DNA of 64,000 nucleotides, from NCBI GenBank assembly GCA_022482495.1, contig JAKVPA010000001.1, positions 124,001 through 188,000 of the forward strand, given 5' to 3'. The DNA is from Sphaerochaeta sp. Its GTDB lineage: Bacteria; Spirochaetota; Spirochaetia; Sphaerochaetales; Sphaerochaetaceae. The first letter of the stretch is position 1. Every line of letters begins with the position of its first letter. Below the pieces are notes generated by a model that was not told where the DNA came from, searched no databases, and saw only the letters and a program-made list of their open reading frames with translations. Positions 16,803 to 26,487 of the stretch are shown one piece after another. Made by a program: the position numbers and the translations under genes.

Positions 16803-17564
16803 TCAATCGGTCACCGTAAGAATCTCAAGTCCGTTCTTCGTGATGGCCACCGTATTCTCCCAGTGGGAGGAAGGAAGGCCGTCAGCCGTCACTACCGTCC
16901 AGCCGTTGGGCATGGTGCGGATGTTCTTCGTCCCCAGGTTGATCATCGGTTCGATGGCAAGCACCATCCCTTCCTTGATCCTCGGATTGGGCATCATCGG
17001 AGAGGTATAGTTGGGGATTTCCGGATCCTCATGCACGGCAAGACCGACACCATGTCCGCAGTAATCACGGACCACACCGAAATGATAGGCGTCAGCGTGC
17101 TTGAACACCGCTTCGCCAATGTCCTGGATACGGGCGTGCGGTCTTCCCGCCGCTTCCATGCCAAGCTGAAGGCATTCGGCGGTCACGTCGTTGAGTTTCT
17201 GCCATTTGGGATCCGTCTTGCCACCGATGACGAACGTCCGGGACATATCGGAATAATATCCGTTCAGGTTGGTGCCAAGATCCAGGTCAACCAGATCGCC
17301 TTCTTTGATTCGCTTTTCCTTGCTGGGGATTCCATGGATGATCTCCTCATTGACGGAAACGCATGCCGTCGCAGGGAATCCTTCGAAATTCAGATACGCC
17401 GGTTTCGCTCCATGAGCGATGGTGAAATCATAACAAAATGTGTCGATGTCATGGGTGGTGATCCCCGGTTTGAGGAACTTCCCCACCTCTTCCATCAACC
17501 AAGCGACAAGATGGCAGCTCTTGCGGATGCCGTCAATCTGTTCCTCTGTCTTCAACTGAATCAT
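16803..17564 (-). CDS. map: Methionine aminopeptidase, type I
   Basis: 253 aa. It removes the initiator Met from nascent proteins. Dimetal ligands are visible in order: LVDLDLGTNLNGYYSDMSRTF (two Asp), GHGVGLAVHEDPEIPN (His), MVLAIEPMINLGT (Glu) and the last Glu in SSHWENTVAIT. Start ATG 17564 (MIQLKTEEQI) has GAAGGATAG upstream; the upstream ATG/GTG starts in frame lie inside nusB. The gene overlaps the 3' end of nusB by 32 bases, so the two are probably translationally coupled. Confidence 0.95.
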   Translation of the reverse strand: MIQLKTEEQIDGIRKSCHLVAWLMEEVGKFLKPGITTHDIDTFCYDFTIAHGAKPAYLNFEGFPATACVSVNEEIIHGIPSKEKRIKEGDLVDLDLGTNLNGYYSDMSRTFVIGGKTDPKWQKLNDVTAECLQLGMEAAGRPHARIQDIGEAVFKHADAYHFGVVRDYCGHGVGLAVHEDPEIPNYTSPMMPNPRIKEGMVLAIEPMINLGTKNIRTMPNGWTVVTADGLPSSHWENTVAITKNGLEILTVTD

Positions 17565-18009
17565 TTGTACTATCCTTCTCATCCCCAAGATGCAACTTCT
17601 TGCTCATCGAATCAAGAATACCGTTGATGAACTTATAGGTCACGTCCGTGGAAAAATCCTGACTAAGTTTCACCGCCTCGTCAATGACCACATGGGGGTG
17701 GATGCCTTTGTCATACAAGAAACAAAACACGGAAAGGCGCAGGATGTTCCGGTCAACCACATCAATCTTGTCCACCGGCCGGTTCAGAGAGAACTGTCCG
17801 ATCAACTGATCGATCTCGGCAAGGTTCTCCACCGTACCGGCTACCAGATACTTGCTGAACACCTTCACCTCTTCTTCCAACGCGTTGTATTCCTCATCGG
17901 TCATCCCCGCCAAAGTGGCGGGGATGTGGTCCTTGTCCAACGTGTGGTTGAAATCCATCGCGTACAATGTCTGCAAGGCAAGCTCTCTCGCCTTATGACG
18001 CGTCTTCAT
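17533..18009 (-). CDS. nusB: Transcription antitermination factor NusB
   Basis: 158 aa, all-helical. It binds boxA RNA with NusE for rRNA antitermination. The N-terminus RHKARELALQTLYAMDFN, the central LNRPVDKIDVVDRNILRLSVF and C-terminal VVIDEAVKLSQDFSTDVTYKFINGILD match the family. The start is ATG 18009 behind GGAGTG. It sits between ppiC (10-base gap) and map (overlap). Confidence 0.95.
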   Translation of the reverse strand: MKTRHKARELALQTLYAMDFNHTLDKDHIPATLAGMTDEEYNALEEEVKVFSKYLVAGTVENLAEIDQLIGQFSLNRPVDKIDVVDRNILRLSVFCFLYDKGIHPHVVIDEAVKLSQDFSTDVTYKFINGILDSMSKKLHLGDEKDSTNDSVEDRGTD

Positions 18010-18019
18010 GCAAACACTC

Positions 18020-19060
18020 CTATTTGTTGGAATACAGAATCTTGATCGTCGCCTGCTTGTGCAGATCGGCAAGCAACGCGTTGATCGCCTTCTGGTAGTT
18101 TTCCTGTTGTTTGGTGCTTTGCAGCTGCGCCTTCAGGTATTCACGTACCGTCTGGGTGGTATCCGGTCCGGTCTTGTCGTCCAGCGCCAGAATCTTTGCG
18201 TCATTGTGGGCCAGAATCTTGATGATATGGTAACCGGAATTACTCACCACCACATCACTGGTCGAACCCACCGGGGTGGAGAACGCCGTATCGACGAATG
18301 TCTGTCCGAGGGACTGCAACGCCTGGGTGTTGTCTACGGTAAGCCAACCGATGTCCCCCGCCTTGTCCTTGCTGTCCGTATCCTGGCTGTACTGGGTGAC
18401 AGCCTGCTCAAAGGAAAGGGAACCAGCCTTCAGCTTCTTGGCCACCTGCTCCAACGTCGCTTTGTTCTGGGCGTCCTTGGCGCTGTCCTTGTCAAACGGA
18501 ATGTAAATGTGGCTGATCTTCACGTTCTCCGGCAACACCAACTGGGCCTTGTTCCTGCGGTATGCCGTCTGGATTTCCGCATCGGTGACCGTCACCGCCG
18601 CGTTGATGATGTCCGGCTCCTTGGACAACAGGTACTGCTGGACGAGAAGCTGGTCGCGAAGCAGGTCGCGGTACGCCTGGATGGAACCGTAGGTCCGGTT
18701 GATCACCTGGACGAACTGGTCATCCGTAGCGCCTGCTGCGTTGTACTGGCTTTTCACCTGGTTGTACGCTTGGTCGATCATCGAATCGGTGATGATCACC
18801 TTGTCCCGCGCGGCCCCCTGGCGGAACAACTCATCGTTGACCATCGTATTGAGCACGTCCATCGTATCCACTTTGGTTGGGTCCTGCCCCTGTGCCGTAT
18901 ACGCATCCTGATAACTCTTCACCTTGGCATTCAGTTGATCCATCGAGATGACGGTCGTTTTGGTCAGATACACGGTAGCCGCTGGGCTGTTGATCGCTGC
19001 GGCAAACAATCCGCTCATGGAGAGCAGGACGATGGATAGGACAACTGTGAATCGTTTCAT
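18020..19060 (-). CDS. Periplasmic peptidyl-prolyl isomerase, SurA/PpiC type
   Basis: 346-aa exported foldase. The signal peptide MKRFTVVLSIVLLSMSGLFA is followed by a SurA_N-like helical region (residues about 40-180) and a parvulin domain (about 195-295) with ISHIYIPF, LSFEQAVTQYSQD, GDIGWLTVD and GYHIIKILAH. A charged C-terminal tail ends the chain. It probably assists outer-membrane protein folding. ATG 19060 has GGGAGAA; the frame extends upstream without a better start. It lies 16 bases after the flavodoxin-like gene. Confidence 0.9.
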   Translation of the reverse strand: MKRFTVVLSIVLLSMSGLFAAAINSPAATVYLTKTTVISMDQLNAKVKSYQDAYTAQGQDPTKVDTMDVLNTMVNDELFRQGAARDKVIITDSMIDQAYNQVKSQYNAAGATDDQFVQVINRTYGSIQAYRDLLRDQLLVQQYLLSKEPDIINAAVTVTDAEIQTAYRRNKAQLVLPENVKISHIYIPFDKDSAKDAQNKATLEQVAKKLKAGSLSFEQAVTQYSQDTDSKDKAGDIGWLTVDNTQALQSLGQTFVDTAFSTPVGSTSDVVVSNSGYHIIKILAHNDAKILALDDKTGPDTTQTVREYLKAQLQSTKQQENYQKAINALLADLHKQATIKILYSNK

Positions 19061-19076
19061 GAGAAATTCTCCCTTT

Positions 19077-19499
19077 TTATTCTCTGCCGACATTCAGACG
19101 TTTGCCGGTCGCGGTAGCGTACGCTTCATTGGGCAACACATCGCTGGTCCTCAGGTACATGCCTTCGTTTTCCATGGCATTCATCAACGTGGACAATGTC
19201 TTTTGGGAACGCATGCCGCTTTTGCGGACAAACGCCATACATCGCTTGCCACTGACCGTACCGGCGCTCCGAAGAAATGATTGGACGGTGGAAGGTATTT
19301 TCCCACCAAAGAACGTGGTTGCTTCCGTTCCAATGACCACATAATCGTAGAAGGAAATCTTCCGACCTTCCTCCAACGACATGTCGAACAGGTCGACGGT
19401 ATTCCCGTTTTCCTGGATTCCTTTTGCAAGCGCCTCAGCGATCCGCTTCAACGCTGTCGCACCACTACCTGCACCCGCATACAAGACGCAAACTCTCAT
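19077..19499 (-). CDS. Flavodoxin-like domain protein
   Basis: 140 aa, small single-domain protein. The N-terminus VCVLYAGAGSGATALKRIAEALA resembles the FMN phosphate loop, and SFYDYVVIGTEATTFFGGKIPSTVQSFL matches the 50s loop of flavodoxin-like folds. It lacks the classical T-x-T-G-x-T loop, so FMN binding is plausible but not certain. The start lies only about a dozen bases after the secG terminator, behind AAGGATG, so its transcription probably depends on read-through or a promoter hidden in secG. It heads the run into ppiC, nusB and map. Confidence 0.7.
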   Translation of the reverse strand: MRVCVLYAGAGSGATALKRIAEALAKGIQENGNTVDLFDMSLEEGRKISFYDYVVIGTEATTFFGGKIPSTVQSFLRSAGTVSGKRCMAFVRKSGMRSQKTLSTLMNAMENEGMYLRTSDVLPNEAYATATGKRLNVGRE

Positions 19500-19511
19500 G
19501 CTTCATCCTTG

Positions 19512-19549
19512 CAAAACACAATACCGACCGCTTCGAATGCGGTCGGTAT
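19512..19549 (-). terminator. Terminator after secG, next to the flavodoxin-like gene start
   Basis: Minus strand: an 11-bp perfect stem (ATACCGACCGC / GCGGTCGGTAT, loop of seven) then TGTGTTTTG. It ends the pgk-tpiA-secG transcript and abuts the next gene's ribosome-binding site, so it could act as an attenuator. Confidence 0.82.
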
Positions 19550-19564
19550 CTGGCAGACACTCCC

Positions 19565-19915
19565 TCAGTTGGCTGCGGGAGCCGTTTCACTTGCGGCGGC
19601 GGCATCAGAAGACTGATTCCACCATTCCGTCGTCTGCTGGACCTGATTGGTCTGCACCTGCTCCAGCAGTTTGTCCTGGGACGGAGTCTTGTTCAAAAGC
19701 GCGACGACCAACGCCAGCACCATGAAGACGCCGCCGAGGATTGCCGTGAACTTGTTGACCACAGACCCTACGCGGGATCCGAAAGCCGAGGTACTCGCAC
19801 CTCCGAAAATCCCACCAAGACCCTGACTGTCCTCATCCTGGATGGCCACGATGAAGATAAGCAACAGGCACACGATAATAAAGAGAACCAACAGAATCAC
19901 ACTCAACACACCCAT
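19565..19915 (-). CDS. secG: Protein translocase subunit SecG
   Basis: 116 aa. It is the small SecYEG subunit, with two membrane segments (residues about 4-24 and 57-76) separated by the family loop QDEDSQGLGGIFGGASTSAFGSR. The C-terminal tail, rich in Gln and Ala, is longer than in typical 75-aa SecG proteins. Start ATG 19915 follows GGAG; the upstream open frame is inside tpiA. SecG is commonly encoded next to tpiA, as here. Confidence 0.93.
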   Translation of the reverse strand: MGVLSVILLVLFIIVCLLLIFIVAIQDEDSQGLGGIFGGASTSAFGSRVGSVVNKFTAILGGVFMVLALVVALLNKTPSQDKLLEQVQTNQVQQTTEWWNQSSDAAAASETAPAAN

Positions 19916-19929
19916 AGTTTTCTCCGTTG

Positions 19930-20685
19930 TTATTTGTCGAAGTTGATGATGGGCAGGAACTGCTCGACGGACAATGACGCACCACCCACAAGGGCGCCGT
20001 CGATGTTCTTCTTTGCCATCAACGCCTTGACATTGGAAGCTTTCACGGAACCACCATACTGTATTATCAGTTCTTCTGCAACAGCATCGTCGTAGCATTT
20101 GGCAACCAATTGACGGATATACGCATGGGCGTTGTCCGCATCCTCAGGAGTAGCCGTCTTCCCCGTACCAATGGCCCACACCGGCTCATAGGCAATGGTG
20201 ATGTGCTTCATCTGCTCTTTGGTGACACCGGAAAGTCCGATGGTGATCTGGTCAGAAAGCACCTTCTCCAGATTACCGCTCTCCCGCTCATCCAAGGTCT
20301 CACCCACACAAAGATCCACATCCATCCCATTTTGCAGGGCGAACAGGACCTTGCGGTTGATCAACTCATTGGACTCGCCATAGATGTGACGCCGCTCGCT
20401 GTGCCCAAGAATCACCGTGCGGACGCCAAGGTCAAGCAACTGCTTGGCGCTGACTTCCCCGGTGAACGCGCCACTCTCGTGGTCGTTCATGTTCTGGGCT
20501 GCAACGATGATCTTGCTTCCCTTCACCGCCGCGACAACGGCGGGAAGTGAGACGAACGTCGGGGCGATCATCACCTTGTGGGATGTCCCCTTGACGGCCT
20601 TGGCAAGTTCCCCGGCGAGCTTTGCGCCTTCGCTGGGGGTAAGATTCATTTTCCAGTTTCCTGCGATATACGGAGTTCTCATCAT
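19930..20685 (-). CDS. tpiA: Triosephosphate isomerase
   Basis: 251 aa. It interconverts DHAP and glyceraldehyde 3-phosphate. Catalytic elements are AGNWKMN (Lys), [13 protein letters not shown] (His), [15 protein letters not shown] (Glu) and the phosphate loop [11 protein letters not shown]. The first ATG (20685) overlaps the pgk stop; the second ATG (20682) gives the usual [11 protein letters not shown] start. Part of the pgk-tpiA-secG operon. Confidence 0.97.
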   Translation of the reverse strand: MMRTPYIAGNWKMNLTPSEGAKLAGELAKAVKGTSHKVMIAPTFVSLPAVVAAVKGSKIIVAAQNMNDHESGAFTGEVSAKQLLDLGVRTVILGHSERRHIYGESNELINRKVLFALQNGMDVDLCVGETLDERESGNLEKVLSDQITIGLSGVTKEQMKHITIAYEPVWAIGTGKTATPEDADNAHAYIRQLVAKCYDDAVAEELIIQYGGSVKASNVKALMAKKNIDGALVGGASLSVEQFLPIINFDK

Positions 20686-21863
20686 TTCTTCTCCAGCGCG
20701 GCAATACCAGGAAGGTTCTTTCCTTCCAGGAACTCGAGCGACGCGCCACCACCGGTGGAGACGTGGGAAACCTTGTCGGCAAGATGGAACTTGTTGATCG
20801 CCGCGACGGAGTCACCTCCGCCAACAACCGTGATTCCCTTGCACTCTGCCAGGGCCTTTGCGACTTCCTGGGTGCCCTGGGCGAAGTTGGCGAACTCGAA
20901 CACGCCCATCGGCCCGTTCCATACGACGGACTTGGCGTCCTTCAACGCGTCCTTGATCAGAGCGACGGTCTTCGGTCCGATATCCATACCCATCTTGTCA
21001 TCAGGAATCTCCACGCCATCGATGTAAGTCTTCGGCGTGTTCTCGTCAAAACTGTCACCGCATTGGTTGTCAACCGGCAGGATGACCTTGACGCCCTTCT
21101 CTTTCGCCTTGGCAAGGAACTCCTTGGCGGTGTCGAAGAAATCAGGCTCCACCAGGCTCTTGCCGATCTTGTGTCCAAGCACCGCCTGGAACGTATAGGC
21201 CATACCGCCGCCGATGACGATGGTATCGCAGGTCTTCAGCATGCTCTCCAACACGGAGATCTTGGAAGAAACCTTGCTGCCGCCGATGATGACGACGAAC
21301 GGATGCTCAGGATTCTCCAACAGAGGAGCCATGAACTTCACCTCTTTCTCGATCAACAGACCGGCGAACGAAGGAAGATAATGGGCGACTCCCTCAGTGG
21401 ACGCGTGGGCGCGATGGGCCGTGCCGAACGCGTCGTTCACATACACATCACCATAGCTGGCGAGTGTCTTTGCGAACTCGGGGTCATTGGCTTCTTCCTG
21501 GGGATAGAAGCGGACGTTCTCCAGAAGCAGGACGTCACCTTTCTTCAGCGACTTGACTTCCTTTTCCACCTCAGGGCCGATCACATCCGGGGCCAAGGTG
21601 ACCTTTTTGCCAAGGTCTTCTTGGAATTTCTTGGCGATCGGGGCCATGGAGAACTCGGGGTTCTTCTTCCCTTTTGGTCTGCCAAAATGGCTCATCACGA
21701 CCAGGCTTGCACCATGATCGAGCAAATAGTTGATCGTCGGCAACGCGGCTTTGATTCTGGTGTCGTCCGTAACGACGCCGTCTTTCACCGGCACGTTGAA
21801 ATCAACGCGGATGACAACACGTTTCCCGTTGAAATCGTAATCCCTGATTGTGTTCAGCTTCAT
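20682..21863 (-). CDS. pgk: Phosphoglycerate kinase
   Basis: 393-aa glycolytic kinase that makes ATP from 1,3-bisphosphoglycerate. It has [36 protein letters not shown], the hinge [15 protein letters not shown] and the nucleotide site [12 protein letters not shown], and ends in [15 protein letters not shown] near-consensus promoter lies upstream. It is the first gene of pgk-tpiA-secG. Confidence 0.97.
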   Translation of the reverse strand: MKLNTIRDYDFNGKRVVIRVDFNVPVKDGVVTDDTRIKAALPTINYLLDHGASLVVMSHFGRPKGKKNPEFSMAPIAKKFQEDLGKKVTLAPDVIGPEVEKEVKSLKKGDVLLLENVRFYPQEEANDPEFAKTLASYGDVYVNDAFGTAHRAHASTEGVAHYLPSFAGLLIEKEVKFMAPLLENPEHPFVVIIGGSKVSSKISVLESMLKTCDTIVIGGGMAYTFQAVLGHKIGKSLVEPDFFDTAKEFLAKAKEKGVKVILPVDNQCGDSFDENTPKTYIDGVEIPDDKMGMDIGPKTVALIKDALKDAKSVVWNGPMGVFEFANFAQGTQEVAKALAECKGITVVGGGDSVAAINKFHLADKVSHVSTGGGASLEFLEGKNLPGIAALEKK

Positions 21864-21934
21864 ACCTTGATACCTCTTTGTACTTCTCTGTATCGGATGG
21901 ATCGGATGATCGATCCGTAGTCTCCATATCTTTC

Positions 21935-21963
21935 AATATATCGTTTCATATCCATACGGTCAA
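21935..21963 (-). promoter_or_regulatory. pgk promoter
   Basis: Minus strand: TTGACC (21963-21958), 17-base spacer, TATATT (21940-21935). The -35 overlaps the corC stop codon, and the gap to pgk is 96 bases. Confidence 0.75.
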
Positions 21964-22742
21964 CGAGAGGTTTGATCTTTGCGCACGATTTTGAGCCCCT
22001 TGATCTTGTGCCCGTCGATGCCCATCACCGTATAGCGCGCCTCATCGTCCTGGACGCTTTCCCCTTTGGCGGGAATCTTGCCGAAGAGTTCGAACACATA
22101 TCCTCCGATGGTCTCGTTCTCCTCGTCGTCCAGATGCAGGCCGAGCTCGTCATTGACCTGGTCGATCGGCGTGCGGGAATCCACCAGAAACGAGCCATCC
22201 TCGCTGCTTTGTATGTCTTCCGGCCCATCGCTGTCGAACTCATCCTGGATCTCCCCGACGATCACCTCCAGGATATCCTCCATACAGATGATGCCGGAGA
22301 CTCCGCCGTATTCATCCACGGCGATGGCAATATGGACCTTTCTGCGTTTGAACTCATGCAGCAGGTCATCCAGGTGCTTGGATTCCGGCACGAAATACGG
22401 CGGCCGCATCAACGTACGGACGGAAAACGGCTTGTTGTCCCCGTTTCGCAGGATATCCTTGGCGTACAGCACGCCAACGATGTTGTCGATGGATTTCTCA
22501 TAGACGGGATAGCGGGAGAAGCCGCTCTCCTGCATGATGGTGATGAACGCGTCGTGGCTGATGTTCACCGGAATGAACTGGACATCAATCCGGGGGACCA
22601 TCACTTCCTTGACCGTCTTGTCCTCCAGATCCTGGATGCCCTCGATCATCGTCTGCCGTTCCTTGCGTTCTTCCTGTTCGGCAAGTTCCTGGGCGCAAAC
22701 AGGACGTTTGTGGCGATGCATCAATCGTTGGAAAAAACTCAT
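21960..22742 (-). CDS. CorC/HlyC-type CBS-domain protein
   Basis: 260 aa, no membrane segments. The N-terminal IEGIQDLEDKTVKEVMVPR is followed by two CBS domains (about residues 45-165, with SRYPVYEKSIDNIVGVLYAKD and IAVDEYGGVSGIICMEDILE) and a C-terminal CorC_HlyC domain. Such proteins are linked to divalent-cation resistance and sometimes labelled haemolysin C; that name is historical. It overlaps ybeY by four bases and ends the ispG-corC operon. ybeY-corC adjacency is common. Confidence 0.88.
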   Translation of the reverse strand: MSFFQRLMHRHKRPVCAQELAEQEERKERQTMIEGIQDLEDKTVKEVMVPRIDVQFIPVNISHDAFITIMQESGFSRYPVYEKSIDNIVGVLYAKDILRNGDNKPFSVRTLMRPPYFVPESKHLDDLLHEFKRRKVHIAIAVDEYGGVSGIICMEDILEVIVGEIQDEFDSDGPEDIQSSEDGSFLVDSRTPIDQVNDELGLHLDDEENETIGGYVFELFGKIPAKGESVQDDEARYTVMGIDGHKIKGLKIVRKDQTSR

Positions 22743-23218
22743 GAAGCGGCTCCTCGCAGGACACGGAGGATCGCTTCCTGCTTTTGGAGCATCGGCTCGG
22801 ATGGATCATTGGTCTTGTGATCCCCGCCCAGCAGGTGCAGCACCCCGTGGACCAGAAGCCGATACAGCTCCTCGTCCGGGCTGACACCGAAGCGGTCTGC
22901 ATTGGCCCGCATGCTGGTCAGGCTGATCACCATGTCCCCCAGCATCCGTGCGTGCTCAGAAGCTCTGGCGTCGGGAAACGCCACGTCCCCATCGGACTGC
23001 ACGAAGGTCAAAATGTCCGTCGGTTCGTCTTTGTCACGGTACGTTCTGTTCAGATCCTTGATGGATTCGTCATCCACGAACGTAACGGAGAACTCCACGT
23101 TCTCCTTGATCCCAATGGCGTCCAGAATGGCCAAAAGCCGTCCTTCGACCAGATCTGGCGGCACCGCCGCTTCATCCTGTTCGTTCTGGTACGAGACGTC
23201 GATCACATGTTCCATCAT
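22739..23218 (-). CDS. ybeY: Endoribonuclease YbeY (rRNA maturation factor)
   Basis: 159 aa. A zinc endoribonuclease in 16S rRNA maturation and ribosome quality control. It has LNRTYRDKDEPTDILTF, LGDMVIS and the zinc motif HGVLHLLGGDH with three His. The start overlaps the stop of the HD gene as ATGA; the second Met codon is equally possible. It sits between phoH/pgpH and corC, the usual neighbourhood of ybeY. Confidence 0.95.
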   Translation of the reverse strand: MMEHVIDVSYQNEQDEAAVPPDLVEGRLLAILDAIGIKENVEFSVTFVDDESIKDLNRTYRDKDEPTDILTFVQSDGDVAFPDARASEHARMLGDMVISLTSMRANADRFGVSPDEELYRLLVHGVLHLLGGDHKTNDPSEPMLQKQEAILRVLRGAAS

Positions 23219-25516
23219 TCCTTTCCTTCGCCGGAATCCAATCCGGCAGGTTCTTCGGCCTTCGAGGCATCCTGCGGTGCGGTCTGCAGAGGAACTTCCT
23301 CCGGCTTTTGCTCCGTGGGATACTCGATCCGGTGGTGATTGCGGCCGACCAGCGCCTTGGTGAGCGCCCGGGTGATCATATCCAGATCGGTCAGGGACAA
23401 CTGGCTGTGGATCAACTGTTCATGCTCGATCTTCGTCATGATGATCCCCCTGACCAGCTTCTCATATTTCTGCTCACTCGGTTTCTTCACCGTCCTGCTT
23501 GCCGCTTCGACACTGTCGCAGATCATCACCACGGCAGCTTCCTTGCTGTTGGGAATATCTCCGTCGTAACTGTAATCCGCCTTGTTGATGGCATCGGGAT
23601 CCCCACCGGCCATATCCTGGGCTTTGCGGTAAAAATAATAGATGACATCGTTTCCTTGGTGGGTTCCGATAATGTCGATCACTTCCTGGGGAAGCCCAGC
23701 CTCACGTCCCTTTCTCGATGCCCGTCTTCACATGACTCTTGATGATGGCCACCGAAAGGCTTGGCTTGATGTCATCCTGCTTGTTGTCCGCCCCTTGGTT
23801 CTCCACGAAGTATTCCGGGTAATCCATCTTCCCGATATCGTGGTACAGCCCACCGACCCGGGCGAGCATGGCGTTCGCCCCGATGGCTTTCGCCGCCTCA
23901 TAGGAAAGTTCCGAAACGCTCTGGCTGTGATTATACGTGCCTTGCGCTGACGCCGCCAGTTTGTCCAGCAAGGGATTCTCCGTAAACGCCAGCTCATCCA
24001 ACCGGGAATCGGTGGGAAGGTTGAACAGGCTCTCGAAAATGGAGATCAACAGGCTGACGAACGCGAAGGAGAGCGTGATGTTCAGCAGCAACGCTCCCAA
24101 CACGGGAAGCAGATCCCCAAACGAACTGCCCGTCAGCATCGAGAGGGACACTTCGGTGAACAGACAGGCGATACAGGCATACATCCAGTTGAACAGATTG
24201 TCGATCTTCTTGTCGGCGTGCTGCAGGAAATAGATGCAGATATTGGCGTTGATCATGCAGATGAAGAACGTCATGATGTTCATGCCAGGGAGCAACATCG
24301 TATAACACGACACCAGAAACGCCGTCACAGCCCCCAGCCGTTTTTTGCCACTGACCAACGAGACAAACAACGGCCCGGAGATATACGGGATCAACGAATC
24401 AGAGAACGTATAGGCGCTGGCCAACCCCTGTTTGTACAGGAAATAGGAACCGATGCTGGTGGCGATCACCATCACGACGGCAAACTTCAGATACTGGTAG
24501 CGTCGAGGTTCTTTGGGGATAAAGGTCATGAAGACAAACAGGGCACTCAGCGTGACAATCAACGAGAAGATGCATCGTCCCACAATCTCACGCACCGTAT
24601 AGGCGCTGCGGCGCATGGCCATTTGGCGAAGCAGTTCCAACTGCCCCTTTTCGATGACCGTATCCTTGGTCAGGATTCGGTCACCCTTGGTTACCCGCAC
24701 GACGACATTGGGGGTTTCCTCCGCCGCTTCCTGCCTGCGCATTTCGGTCACATCCTGATCATACAGGATGTTCTCCGACACCAACATGCGCACCGTATCC
24801 TCAAGCAACACCAGCTGGAACCCTTTGATGGACTCCGTATACGTGCTCGCCCACTGGGCGATATCCGCATCCAACGTTTCCTTGGTGGCAAGTACTGAGA
24901 CATCCGTCACTTTTTCCTTCAGGGCGTTTGCCTGTGGCGAGGAGGGCATTCCTTGGAGCAGGATCTTGGTATACCCCTCACCCAGGACGGATGCGATGTC
25001 CCCTTGGCGTCCCACCCCGTTGTTCAGCAAGTACCGTGTCGTTTCCTGCACGGCAAGCAACATCTGCTTCCGATCCTCCACGGACAGGGCGCTGTATCGA
25101 TCCACCACCTGATTGTCGTCAGAAAGACCTTCCTGACGGAACATCGCCATGAGGGTCTCGGGCGCAGACTCTGGAGTGTTCCACGCCGATATGAACTGAT
25201 CCATCCGACGGGTGGAGCGAAGCGTCGCGTTCAACGAGTACGAAAAGACCGGAAGAACACTCTTCTTGGCCGTCTCTACGGCAAGTTTCGTCTTCGCCTC
25301 ATCAATGAATTCAAATGAACTGGTGGCATATACGTCCTCGTCGCACAACTCCCCTTCCTTGTACTTGCGCAGCGAAAGTCTTGCCGCGAACGACGCATCG
25401 GAAGAAAGGAGAATCGGGACAAGTTGGGAACATACCAGCATCAGGATGACAAGCACCACCAAACCAGCGGTGACATGTTGCGGCCCGTATCCTGACCTGT
25501 AGCTTCGTTTCTTCAT
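23215..25516 (-). CDS. 7TM-HD phosphohydrolase (PgpH-like), frame broken once
   Basis: About 766 aa if one base is removed from the CCC run at 23708-23710, joining SHVKTGIEKG to REAGLPQEVIDIIGTHQG. There is one N-terminal membrane segment, a large extracytoplasmic domain (about 40-300), a 7TM block (about 320-500) and a cytoplasmic HD domain with NHSQSVSELSYEAAKAIG and GLYHDIGKMDYPEYF. In known members this architecture binds and degrades c-di-AMP. ATG 25516 follows GGAACTGA; the stop of phoH is three bases upstream. The break separates the HD metal ligands, so read literally it would inactivate the enzyme; I think it is a sequence error. Confidence 0.88.
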
Positions 25517-25519
25517 CAA

Positions 25520-26473
25520 TCAGTTCCTTTTTCTGTCTTGAGCATACGCGTCAATGATTTTTTGCACAATACGACCACGCACCACATCCCTGCTGGAGAA
25601 CGGAATGATGGCGATGCCGTCAATCCCATCCAAGATGCGTACGGCATGCACCAGGCCGCTTTCCTTTCCCCGAGGCAGATCGATCTGGGACACATCCCCG
25701 GTGATGATCGCCGTGGCATTCTCGCCGATCCGCGTAAGGAACATCTGCATCTGCTCCTTGGTGGTGTTCTGCGCTTCATCCAAAATCACCACGGCGTTCT
25801 GCAGGCTCCGGCCCCGCATATAGGCCAACGGCGCAATCTCGATCGATCCGTTCTCCTCCAGCTTATGGACGGCAGACGGGGAAAGCAACGCTTCCATGGC
25901 ATCGTACAGGGGACGAAGGTACGGGTTGATCTTCTGGGACAAGTCTCCGGGAAGAAACCCCAGGCTCTCCCCCGCTTCGACGACCGGACGGGTCAGCACC
26001 AGCTTCTGCCGTTTCCCGGAGAGCAAGAGCGACAGGGCATGGCTGACGGCAAGGAACGTCTTCCCCGTCCCGGCGGGACCCGTGGCGAAAACGATCTGGC
26101 AACGCTGCATGGCACGAATATACGTTTCCTGTTGGGCGCTCTTGGGGTACACCAGCCGGTTATGGACCATGATGGTAGCCGTCTGGGGTTCGGTCCAGGA
26201 GACCGGCTCCCCTCCACCACCTTTCAGGCTTTGGTACTCCATGAAGATTTCCGCTTCCGAGATGCTTTCCCTGCTGCCGGCCAGATGCCTGAGCCGATCG
26301 AACAGCGCATCCACCAGATCGACCCGTTCCTCATCACCCTGGATGTACAACACATTGCCGCGGGTGGAGAATTCACAGCCTGACAGCACCTCAAGATAGG
26401 GAAGATTGCTGTCATTGATGCCGCACACCTTCTCCATTTCGCTCTGGTCATCAAACGCCAAATGTGTTTCCAT
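25520..26473 (-). CDS. PhoH-like ATPase
   Basis: 317 aa. An N-terminal KH-like region precedes the PhoH P-loop domain with Walker A ATGPAGTGKTFLA, PVVEAGESLGFLPGDL, the DEAQNTTKEQM Walker B and ITGDVSQIDLP. It is an RNA-associated ATPase often paired with YbeY. Start ATG 26473 (METHLAFDD) follows GGAAGG closely; the longer frame runs into the LptD-like gene. It is the fourth gene of the ispG-corC operon. Confidence 0.92.
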   Translation of the reverse strand: METHLAFDDQSEMEKVCGINDSNLPYLEVLSGCEFSTRGNVLYIQGDEERVDLVDALFDRLRHLAGSRESISEAEIFMEYQSLKGGGGEPVSWTEPQTATIMVHNRLVYPKSAQQETYIRAMQRCQIVFATGPAGTGKTFLAVSHALSLLLSGKRQKLVLTRPVVEAGESLGFLPGDLSQKINPYLRPLYDAMEALLSPSAVHKLEENGSIEIAPLAYMRGRSLQNAVVILDEAQNTTKEQMQMFLTRIGENATAIITGDVSQIDLPRGKESGLVHAVRILDGIDGIAIIPFSSRDVVRGRIVQKIIDAYAQDRKRN

Positions 26474-26487
26474 CGCCTTCCTTAGTA

